Positions 1 through 11,000 of a stretch of 64,000 nt of DNA are shown piece after piece (position 1 is the stretch's first letter; every line of letters starts with the position of its first letter). The translations under genes were made by a program, and so were the position numbers. The DNA lies in NCBI GenBank assembly GCA_027317105.1, contig DAHVFH010000156.1, positions 1 through 64,000 on the forward strand, given 5' to 3'. The stretch is from Cytophagales bacterium. Lineage in GTDB: Bacteria > Bacteroidota > Bacteroidia > Cytophagales > Cyclobacteriaceae. The notes below the pieces were generated by a model, which saw only the letters and a list, made by a program, of their open reading frames with translations, made no database searches and was not told where the DNA came from.

Positions 1-1
1 T

Positions 2-661
2 CAATTGAAGAAAGAAGAAAAACCAAAAGTGGTTCATGTTTACAAGGAGCGGGCCGATAACAAGAGCCATGTAGAAAAACCGGTTCAGGCAGAAGTTCAA
101 AACAAAGAACAAGTTCAACAAGTAGTTTCAGCTACGGATCAACAACCTGTATCAAAAAGGAAACTCGGTTTTTCAACAACCACAAAAGAACAGGCAAAAG
201 TTGCTGGTCAGGACCCGAATGCTCCGCTTTCTGTTGAGCCTATCAATGCCGTAATTCAGGATGAGAGTACGGTAAAGAGCGGATCAAATGTTTTGATAAG
301 AATTGTCGATGACAATGTTAAGATCGGTTCAGAAATAATTCCAAAAAATACTTTGGTTTATGGGGTCTGCAGTTTTACCAATGAGCGAATTGAGATTGTC
401 GTTAATTCTATTCAGGTAGGTAATAACACAATTCAACAAAAACTTAAGGCATATGACTTGGATGGTAACCAAGGCCTTCTTGTCCAGGGGGGAATACAAC
501 AACAAGTAAAAAAGGATGTTCTCAATGATGCGGCCACCCAGGTTAATTCGGTTGTCAGGGTTCCAATTCTAAGGACCATTCCCTCGAGTGCCGGTAACCG
601 GGCAGTAAATGCCATTACAATTCCATTGCCAAAAGGTCACAAACTAACATTGCGTTTATGA
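2..661 (+). CDS. traM: Conjugative transposon protein TraM, C-terminal part (5' truncated by window)
   Basis: The reading frame is open from the first bases of the window, so the gene starts outside it. The visible 219 residues have a charged, Gln-rich linker followed by a beta-rich C-terminal domain with the motif IPKNTLVYG, which is typical of the Bacteroidetes TraM family. By family knowledge, TraM is an inner-membrane/periplasmic scaffold of the type IV mating apparatus, analogous to VirB10. Its stop codon overlaps the start of traN by four bases (ATGA), and traO follows, which is the usual tra order. The N-terminal membrane segment is not visible. Confidence is high because of both the domain and the neighbours. 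Confidence 0.85.
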   Translation, partial: QLKKEEKPKVVHVYKERADNKSHVEKPVQAEVQNKEQVQQVVSATDQQPVSKRKLGFSTTTKEQAKVAGQDPNAPLSVEPINAVIQDESTVKSGSNVLIRIVDDNVKIGSEIIPKNTLVYGVCSFTNERIEIVVNSIQVGNNTIQQKLKAYDLDGNQGLLVQGGIQQQVKKDVLNDAATQVNSVVRVPILRTIPSSAGNRAVNAITIPLPKGHKLTLRL

Positions 662-1533
662 AGAAAATTGTTCTATCAATTCTCATTTTATTTCCGGCCG
701 GTTTTATTCAGGCTCAAAAATACGATACCATTCAAGTTGGGTTAAGTACTGCGGTGCATTTAATTTTTGAATCCAACATAATTAAAACGCATATTGGTTT
801 GGGCACAAAAGAGGAAGCGGGACAAACAGTAACAGATATTTTACTTGAAGATCCTGCGGGGGGACCGCGTCTTACCATTACTGCAGCCATTGAGAAATTT
901 GAAAGAACAAATCTTTATGTAGAAACAGAAGATGGCCATTACAATTTCATTCTTGAGTATGCGAAGTGGCCACGTCAGCAATTAATTCCAATCACAATTG
1001 AAAAAGCAATTGTGCGGAAGCAAGTACGGACAACTCCTGAACAGAGCGCCAAAGCGAAAGAGGTAGTTGCACTTAGTAAGGAAACGAAATTGTTGGAAGT
1101 GCTTGCAAAGGATGTTTTGGAAAAGGGAAGTACAATGGATGATGTGGGAGAAAAAACTCAAAAGATGGAGTACTACTTGAACGCTATTTATGTAAAGGAT
1201 AGCTATTATTTTTTTAGGGTCACTTTGGTAAACAAGGGAGCTGTGAAATATGATCTCGGTTTCGAGGGTTTTTTTATTCGTGATAAAAAAGCGAAGGGCG
1301 TAAACCAAGCACCTCAACAGGTGGAAGATCTTAAGAAGAAATGGTTGTACACCTTAAATGATGATGTGAAAACAATACAACGGAAAGAGAGCGTAAAGAA
1401 AGTGTACGTGTTTGAAAAGTTTACTCTCGATCCTGATAAACATTTTTCAATTGAATTTTGGGAAGATGAAGGGCAACGAAAGGTTGAGATAAAGTTGTCT
1501 GCAAAAGATTTGTTGAATGCTAAACCACTTTGA
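658..1533 (+). CDS. traN: Conjugative transposon protein TraN (DUF4138, VirB9-like)
   Basis: This 291-residue protein starts with a signal peptide (MKKIVLSILILFPAGFIQAQ) and resembles the TraN/DUF4138 family of Bacteroidetes conjugative transposons. The family is thought to be the periplasmic/outer-membrane core component equivalent to VirB9. Visible support includes the early beta-rich block with TAVHLIFESNI (around residues 31-41), the length close to that of known TraN proteins, and translational coupling to traM. A Lys-rich middle part (around residues 110-160) links to a C-terminal beta domain (YYFFRVTLVNKGAVKYDLGF). Nothing suggests truncation. Confidence 0.85.
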   Translation: MKKIVLSILILFPAGFIQAQKYDTIQVGLSTAVHLIFESNIIKTHIGLGTKEEAGQTVTDILLEDPAGGPRLTITAAIEKFERTNLYVETEDGHYNFILEYAKWPRQQLIPITIEKAIVRKQVRTTPEQSAKAKEVVALSKETKLLEVLAKDVLEKGSTMDDVGEKTQKMEYYLNAIYVKDSYYFFRVTLVNKGAVKYDLGFEGFFIRDKKAKGVNQAPQQVEDLKKKWLYTLNDDVKTIQRKESVKKVYVFEKFTLDPDKHFSIEFWEDEGQRKVEIKLSAKDLLNAKPL

Positions 1534-1535
1534 AT

Positions 1536-2063
1536 ATGAATATAAAATTACTTGTCCTTGTTGTTGTCCTGGTCTGTAGTCTTGGTGTTCGCTGTGTTAA
1601 TGCTCAAGGTGGTCGTTTAAAAAACTCTCGGTTTTTCCAGATCGGTGCTGGCTTTAGCGGTGCCGGGCCTCTGTTATCAGGGTATGGCGGATTAGCCTTT
1701 GATCCAAAAATCAAAGGTCTTTTTGGAGGGGGAATTGGAATTGGTAATGACGCTGACATCAACTACACCTATACTTTCCTCGATGGTATGGGAAGTTTTA
1801 ATCTGTATTCAGCAAATCGTTTTTTCTATTTCAATGGACTTGCGGGGGTTTCCTTTGCGGGTGACTTCATCAATAAGTTTCCCAACGATAAGAACACCAA
1901 TCAATTTTCATTTAACTACGGTGTGATCGGAGGTTGTGAAGCGGAATTCTATGCCTCACGAAATCTAATTTTTGTCATCACCGGTACACAACGGTATTAT
2001 GTGCGAAATGAATTTGGGAATTGGCGTTATCAGGCAACCGTTTCACTGCGAATCATTTTATAA
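1536..2063 (+). CDS. traO: Conjugative transposon protein TraO (outer membrane beta-barrel)
   Basis: A 175-residue protein with an N-terminal signal peptide ending near VNAQ, followed by Gly/aromatic-rich amphipathic strands as in small outer-membrane barrels. Its position directly after traN and its size fit TraO of Bacteroidetes conjugative transposons, a predicted outer-membrane part of the mating channel. I chose the ATG at 1536, three bases after the traN stop; a TTG at 1530 would overlap traN. The last strand ends with hydrophobic residues (VSLRIIL), as expected for a barrel. Confidence 0.75.
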   Translation: MNIKLLVLVVVLVCSLGVRCVNAQGGRLKNSRFFQIGAGFSGAGPLLSGYGGLAFDPKIKGLFGGGIGIGNDADINYTYTFLDGMGSFNLYSANRFFYFNGLAGVSFAGDFINKFPNDKNTNQFSFNYGVIGGCEAEFYASRNLIFVITGTQRYYVRNEFGNWRYQATVSLRIIL

Positions 2064-2083
2064 TCACACGAATTCAAAATTTT

Positions 2084-5000
2084 ATGAATAAAAAACATTT
2101 CATAGTTCTATTGTTATGTCTGGTTGGTACTGTGGCTTACTCTCAAATCGTTTTGAAACAGATTACAGGAGACATGATGGATGCTGTTGCAGACGGTGGA
2201 AACATAAAGATTACCGTTGTAAAAACAGGAACATCATTATTGGACATTAAGTGGACAAAGGCGTTTATCAATTCTTCCGCAGGGAGGGTATATATAGCTA
2301 ATCCCAACAGTAGTGCGTTAACTGATTTGGCGTGTAACGGATTGAGTAGAAATGATGACGCAACATTTTACATTTTTAGAATTAACCTTAACACGTTATG
2401 TACGGGAAGTTTTTTTGGCACTCCTTACGTATCCCGTGATATCCAATTAGGTGATTATACAAATGACCTCGGTAAAAAGGGAACGATACGTTTGTTTATA
2501 GTTGATCCCACAAAATTCACTTTACAACAAGAGGGAAATTTCTGTCCCTCCGGGACTGTTGATTATTGCGTAGCGTGTGGAATCACAGACGGACCTTATC
2601 AGAGTTTTGTGAAAATTAATACTGATAAAAACATTGCCTTCACTACTAGCGGACCTGGTGGAATTTTTGGGGGAGAAACCAGAAGTATTGATGCGTCTAC
2701 CTTTGGTTGTGGCCTTATTAGTGGACCTGTGAACGCAAGAGCGGAGTGGACTTTCACTGCAAGTAATTGCGATTGGCCGGGACCTTACACGGTAAACACG
2801 CCATCAGCTTTTACAAAAATTGCGCAGATAAATTGTTTACCTACGGTATCTGCAGGAGCGGCAAATGTTTACTGCGATGACAGTGGTACACATGCTGTTA
2901 CTGCAGGAACTCCAAGTGGCGGGACCTGGTCAGGATCTTTTATCGATGCAAGCGGAAACTTTAACACAAACTCAGCTCCTTCCGGGTCATACACAGTTAC
3001 CTACACTTATACCGATGCCAACGGCTGTACTAATTCAGCCAACAAATCGGTTACTGTAAATGCTTTGCCGTTTGTAGATGCTGGTTCAGATAAATCAAAG
3101 TGTGATAATTCTGGCAGCTATCCCCTGGGCGGATCTCCTACCGGTGGCACCTGGTCGGGAAGCACCAATCTAAGCGGTGCGAACTTTGATACAAATGCTG
3201 CAACCTCTGGAACCTATGTTTTGACTTACACTTACACGGATCCCGTTACCGGTTGTACCAATAGCGATGTATTGAATTTCAATGTACTTGCACTTCCTAC
3301 CGTTAGTGCCGGCAGTGATTTTTCGGTTTGCGTAGGTGGTGGAAATAAGGCTTTAACATCGGGAACGCCTTCGGGCGGGGCTTGGTCAGGACCAGGAGTA
3401 AGCGGAAGTACTTTTAATCCTGTAATAGCTGGTGTGGGCACTTCCGTTTTAACATACACATATTCGGATGGAACATGCTCAAACTCATCCAACGTTAATG
3501 TGACCGTGTTGTCGTCTCCGACTGTTGACGCTGGCTCTGATTTGGTGACGTGTAGTAACTCGGGATTGTTGACTTTGTCAGGTGGTTCACCAACAGGGGG
3601 CACCTGGTCGGGAACTGCTGTTTCAAGTGGGCAGTTTGATCCATCGATAGGGGCTGGGACTTACACTATTACTTACTCTTATACAAACGGAAGTAATTGT
3701 ACATCAACAGACACAAGATCAATCACTGTCAATGCAAAGCCGACAGTCAGCGCGGGAAACAATTTCGCTGCGTGTGTGAATTCAGCGGATATAGATTTGG
3801 TGGGAAGTCCAAGCGGTGGGACTTGGTCAGGAACGGGAATAGTTGGGCCAACAAAGTTTAGCCCTTCTACTGCAGGTGCCGGAACTTTTACGTTAAGCTA
3901 TACTTATACGAACTCAAATAGTTGTACTGCAACAAGTACGCTCACCGCAACGGTGAATAGTGTTTCAACATTTAGTATTGGTTCAGATCAGACCTTTTGT
4001 AATAACAGTGGAACTTACAACTTGAACAATGATCTTCAACTTCAATATCAAGGTGGCACCTGGTCAGGAAACGGAATAAGTGGAATTAATTTTAATCCGA
4101 GTAACGTTACTGCGGGCGCTTACACGATTACCTATAAGTTCACCAATGCTTCCGGTTGCCAAAGCACATACACAAAACAGTTTACCGTTGTCGCTGGTCC
4201 ATCCGTAAGTGCGGGATCAACACTTGATATTTGCTTAAACGGTGGCATTATAAATTTGATAGGAGAATCACCTCTTGGTGGAGCTTGGAGCGGCCCTGGT
4301 GTACAATCAGGAACAAATAAATTCGATCCAACGGTGCCAGGTGTTGGAACAAGTGTGGTTACATATACATACACTACACCGTCTTGCATTGTCACCGCAC
4401 AAAAACAAATTGTAATTGAAAGTCCGACCGCTATATCTGCAGGACCCAATTTTCAAGTTTGTAGTAATGCACCTGATTTCTTGATAACAGGCGCTTCGCT
4501 TAACGGTGGCGTTTGGCAGGGATCAGGCGTTACCGGTGGATTCTTTTCACCTACAAGCGTGGGTGCGGGATCTTATACTTTGACTTATGTCTACACGAAC
4601 GGGAAAGGATGTGTGACAACTTCAACCCGGACTGTAACTGTGAATGCAGCTCCAACGGTAAATGCTGGTGTTGATATTGTCGTGTGTAGCAATGCTACAG
4701 TTTACAATTTGATAGCGGATGTAAATATTACAGGCGGCACATTTTCGGGTACGGGAATTCAGGGTTTGAATTTTAATCCTGCAATCGCGGGTGTGGGAGT
4801 CCACCAAATAACTTATAGCTATACAGACCCGGTGACAAACTGTACCGCAAGTGATTTCAGATTGATAAGTGTAATTGCTCCGGTCACGGTTACCGCGGGG
4901 GGAAATTTAAATGCGTGTATTGATGCTCCGGCAATTACGCTAACGGGAATAGAAAGTTTGCATGGTGGAATCTGGTCAGGTAACGGTGTAACTGCAGGCG

Positions 5001-8000
5001 CATTCACTCCTGCTGCAGCGGGAGCCGGTAACCAAATTTTAACTTATGCTGTCACTGACGGAAATGGTTGCGTGGCATCTGTAACAAAGCAGATAACCGT
5101 AATCGCAAAACCCGTGATAAGTGCCGGGCCTGATATCTTCGTTTGTTCGGGCGCACCTTTGGTCGCGTTAAACGGAACGGGTCAACCAATTGGCGGAGCG
5201 TTTACCGGTCCATTTGTGACAGGTGGAAATTTTGATGTTGGTTCATCAGGTGCCGGAACTTTTGCAGTAACATATAACTACACCGATGCCAACGGCTGCA
5301 GCAATACGGCAACGAAAAATATAATTGTTAATGGGGGAGCTTCTGTATTCGCTGGCTCTGATTTTTCTGTTTGTGTAGGTGGCCCTGTGGTTGACCTGGC
5401 CGGCCGTGTCACTCCGGGAGGTGGAACCTTCACCGGCACGGGTGTAAATGGTACAAGTTTTAATCCAGCCAATGTCACTCCGGGCAGCTACACAATTACG
5501 TACTCTCTGGCAAATTCGTATGGATGCTCTGGAACTGATCAGGTCGTGATAACAGTGAATTCATTACCAACGGTAAATGCCGGTACGGATAAAACACTTT
5601 GCTTAAATGCAGCTCCATTCGATTTAACTGCGACCGCATTTCCAAGTGGTGGAGTATTCAGCGGCTCAGGAGTAATCGGAACAAACTTTAACGCTTCATT
5701 GTCAGGAATCGGAGACGTACAAGTATATTATACTTACACGAATGCGTCTGGTTGTTCAACAACTGCAAGTAGAAAAATTACAGTAACCGATTTACCAACG
5801 GTGAATCCTGGACCAAATTTATTTATGTGTGTTGACAGGGGCCTTGTTGATTTAAGTCAGGGCGTAACTCCAAGTGGCGGGTCATGGACTGGATCAGGCG
5901 TAAGTGCTGGTTTGTTTGACCCATCAGTTGCGGGAGTGGGCATTCAAACAGTTACTTATAAAGTAACTCAAAGCAACGGTTGTTCAAATTCAAGTCAAAA
6001 AACTATTGCTGTATTTTCAAAACTTGTGATTGATGCGGGACCCGATGTTACCGTATGTACAAACGGTTCTACTGTTAATCTCAATAGTGGTGCAAGCGTG
6101 ACCGGTGGCACGTGGACCGGGTTAAGTGTACAAGGAACAAATTTTACTCCTGGTCAAGTAGGGCCTGGAGCTTATCAAATGTCATACGCTTTTACAAATC
6201 AGTATGGTTGCGCTGCAACAGATACAAAAATCATTAACGTAATAAATCCTCAAAGCGTAAGCATAGGTTCTAACATTACCGTTTGTTCAACTTCATCTTC
6301 AATTAATTTGGCTACAGGTGTGTCACCTGGTGGCGGGGTATTCTCTGGTAGCGGTGTGGTTGGTAATACGTTCACTCCCTCTATTGCTGGCGTAGGCGAC
6401 CAGGTTGTTACATATACTGTAACGGATGTTCTCGGTTGTCAATCGATAAAAACAAGAACGATTAAAGTACAGGATCCTACCGCTGTCGATGCTGGCGCGA
6501 ATCAAGTGGTTTGTTTATCAAGTGGTTTGATTGACCTTGACGCGGGCGCAAGCGTAAGCGGTGGTGCGTGGAGTGGTGCAGGTGTAAGCGGTTCGTTCTT
6601 TAGTCCTCAAACCGCAGGAGTAAGTACAAATGTGATCAGCTACACATACAATAGTGGAAACGGGTGTATAAGTACAGACACAAAAACAATTACAGTTAGA
6701 CCAGATATTACAGTCGATGCCGGAATTAGTAGAACCTTGTGTATCAATGCCGGCACAATTGATTTAACAAATGATCCTGATAAGCATGGGGGTACTTGGA
6801 CAGGAAGCGGTTTGACCAATTCGACATTCGATCCAACAAAATCAGGCGTTGGTTCTTTTGTAATCACTTACAACTATAAAGATGCTTTTGGTTGTACTGC
6901 TAATGACACAAAGCAAATTACAGTAAATGATATTCCGTCTTTAAATGCCGGTCCTGCAGTTTCGATTTGCACTACAGCTTCACCATTGAATTTGAACACG
7001 GCAGTATTTCCAACGGGTGGAACGTGGACCGGTGCTGGAATAACGGGGGGTTTTTTCAATCCTCAAGTTTTGGGATCAGGAAGTTACAATTTGAATTATA
7101 AGTTGACGGATGCGAACGGATGTACAAACTCGACAACCAAGCAAGTAACAGTTACACTCCCACAAACGATAAGCGCTGGCGCTAACAAAATCATTTGTGT
7201 TTCAACTGGATTGTACGACCTGACAAAAGACGTTTCTGTTTCGGGCGGAACTTTCACCGGTACCGGTGTAAGTAATGGTCAATTTGATCCCGCGTTTGCC
7301 GGCCTGGGTGATTTTCAAATAACCTACACTTATAACAATGGTTCAGGTTGCATCAGTGTTGCAACACGGATCATTACTGTAAAAAACGATGCTGTTGTTT
7401 CGGCTGGTTCTGATAAAACTTTTTGCAGTGCAGACGCGGTCTATGACTTAACGAATGACGCAAGCTTGCCGGGTGGAACATGGTCGGGCCTTGGTGTGAA
7501 TGGAAATTTATTTAATCCTTCATCTGTCTCAGCGGGGATTCATCCTGTCAAATATTCATACACAAATGCTTTCGGTTGTTCTGCAACTGCAACGAAAAAC
7601 ATAACAGTAAATAAGAACCCCGTGGTAGATCCCGGGCCTACTGTTTCGGTTTGCACTACAGCTCCGGCAATTCTGTTAAATAATTTTTCGTTCCCAACGC
7701 CTGGCACCTGGTCGGGTCCGGGTGTTTCAAATAACATATTCAATCCAGGCAATTCAACTCTTGGAGCGCACACACTAAATTATTCCTTTACAGATAATAA
7801 CGGTTGTGTTGGAGGTTCGACAAGAACAATAACGGTGGTTACACCTCCGGTAGTGACCATTGGCAGTGATAAAATTCTATGCGTTAACAGCGGTCGGGTT
7901 GACCTGGCTCAAGGCATATCTCAACTAGGGGGGATTTGGTCGGGACCAGGCTTAGAAGGTGGAAGCTTTTTTAATCCGGCACTGGCAACGATAGGAAATA

Positions 8001-11000
8001 ATGTTTTGACATATACTTATGACAATGGCAGCGGTTGTATAAGCACTGCAAAAAGAAATATCCAGGTGCGTTCGGCTGTGGTTGTTGATGCGGGTCCAGA
8101 CAGAACGTTTTGTTTGAACTCGGCCGTTTACTCTTTGGTGAGTGATCCAAGTATAGCCGGTGGGACCTGGTCGGGAACAGGCGTCACACAAAACAGTTTT
8201 GATGCGTCAAAGGCGGGAGCTGGTTCTTTTATCTTAACATACAATTATCAAGATGCCTTTGGTTGTCCGGCCAGCGACACGAGAACATTTACTGTTGATG
8301 TGTTGCCAACAGTAACGTCAGGACCAGACGCAACGGTTTGTACAACTGCAAGTACGATAGATCTTACTGCCGCGGAGTTTCCCTTGGGCGGAAACTGGAC
8401 AGGACCAGGAGTAAGCAACAATAGTTTTAATCCTCAAAATTTAAGTGTAGGGGTCTATCCTTTGACTTATAGCTTCACAAGTTCTTCGGGGTGTACAAAT
8501 ACAGCAATTCGTTCTATTACAATTAAGGCCCCTCCTGTGATTAGCATAGGTGGTAACCTGGTCATGTGTGCTAATAATGATAAAATAGATTTGGCACAAA
8601 ACGTTTCTCAGATAGGAGGGGTTTGGTCAGGATCCACGGGCATCGAGAACGGAACCTTCTTTAACCCTGCAGTTGCACCGGTGGGAACAAATGTTCTAAC
8701 ATACACTTACAATGATGGGGCTGGTTGCATAAGTGCATCATCAAGAACTATCGTGGTAAGAGCGCCTATTACTGTAGACGCTGGAATAGATTTGTCATTC
8801 TGTTTGAACTCGGCCGTCTATTCACTCACAAACGATGGAAGCATTTTGGGCGGGACCTGGTCGGGGCCAGGTGTTTCTCAAGGAAATTTTGATGCATCAA
8901 AAGCTGGTGTAGGGAACGTTGTGTTGACCTACACTTACAAAGATGCTTTTGGTTGCTCAGCATTAGATACAAGAAATGTAACTGTTAACTCAATCCCAAC
9001 GATCACCGCTGGACCAGACGCAACGGTTTGTACAACTGCAAGTACAATTGATCTTACAACGGCTGAATTTCCCTTGGGAGGATCCTGGACGGGTGCAGGT
9101 GTGAGCAACAACAACTTCAATCCTCAAAATTTAAGTGTAGGGGTCTATCCTTTGACTTATAGCTACACAAGTCCTTCGGGGTGTACAAATACAGGTATTC
9201 GTTCATTCACCGTTAAAGCGCCTCCTGTGATCAATGTGGGGGGCAACCTGGTCATGTGTGCAAACAGTGACCGTGTGGATCTCGCGCAAGGAATTACTCA
9301 AATAGGAGGGGTTTGGTCAGGATCTACGGGCCTTGAAAACGGAAGCTTCTTTAATCCTCTAATCGCACCGGTGGGAACAAACGTTTTGACTTATACTTAC
9401 AACGATGGCGCGGGCTGTGTAAGCACGTCAACAAAAACAATCGTTGTCCGTACTCCAATCACTGTTGATGCGGGAATCGATCTTGCTTTTTGTTTAAATG
9501 CTCCTGTCTATTCGTTAGTAAATGATGGAAGTATTTTAGGAGGAACTTGGTCAGGCACGGGTGTACAACAAAATAGTTTCGATCCATCGAAAGCGGGCGT
9601 AGGAAATGTTTTATTGACTTACACTTACAAAGATGCCTTCGGCTGCACGGCCGTTGATACACGAAGCGTAACGATCAATGCTATACCAACCGTAACAGGC
9701 GGACCACCGCTAACCCTTTGTACAACGGCAAGTGCTGTAGACTTGACAACAGGTGAATTTCCTGGTGGTGGAACATGGAACGGATCAGGCGTAAATAACA
9801 ATTCATTTGCTCCACAAAATTTAGGTGCAGGAATTTATTCAGTAACATACAATTTCACGAGTGCTGCAGGTTGTACAAATACTGCCACAAAATCAATTAC
9901 TGTAAGAACTCCACCGGTTGTAACTGTTGGAAATAATTTGGTCATGTGTGCAAACAGTGACCGTATTGATTTGACTCAGGGGGTTTCACAAATAGGCGGT
10001 ACCTGGTCAGGATCTACGGGCCTTGAAAACGGAAGTTTCTTTAACCCTTCTCTCGCTCCAATCGGAACCAATACACTGACTTACTCTTATGACGATGGGG
10101 CGGGTTGTATTAGTACTGCAAACAAAACAATTGTTGTAAGATCATCGATCACGGTAGACGCTGGTGTCGATCTTGCTTTCTGTTTAAATGCTCCTACCTA
10201 TTCACTCACAAATGATGGAAGTATTTTAGGGGGGACCTGGTCAGGCACGGGCGTACAACAAAACAACTTTATTCCATCACAGGCAGGTGTAGGAAATGTT
10301 TTATTGACTTACACTTACAAAGATGCCTTCGGCTGCACGGCTGTTGATACACGAAGCGTAACAATCAATTCAATTCCAACGGTAACGTCTGGACCTGACG
10401 TGACGCTTTGCACAACAGCAACACCTTTCGACTTAACGACTGCAGAATTTCCGGCCGGTGGAACATGGAGCGGATCAGGTGTAGGTAGCAATGCTTTTGA
10501 TCCTAAAAATTTGGGAGTGGGCATTTACACGGTGACTTACAAATACACAAGCCCTTCGGGATGTTTCAATACAGTGAATCGATCAATGACCGTAAAAAGT
10601 CCTGACGTAATCTCTGTTGGTAATAACCTGGTGCTTTGCTTGAACAGCGCCCAAATAGATCTTGATCTTAGTGTCAGCAAGCTTGGTGGCACCTGGTCGG
10701 GTCCGGGTCTGGATGGAAGTTATTTCGATCCTTCTGTTGCTGGCCAGGGAACATTTCAACTCACTTATACTTACAATGATGGCAGCGGTTGTATAAGCAC
10801 ATCAACACGTGGTATTCAAGTACGTGGACCAATCACAGTGGATGCCGGACCAGACAAAGCCTTCTGCAAAAATTCTTCTTCGTATTCGCTTCTAAATGAT
10901 AGTAACATTCAAGGCGGTTCATGGAGTGGAACAGGAGTAAGCGGAACGAATTTTTCGCCTTTGTCTGCAGCTATTGGAACGAATATTATTACCTACACTT

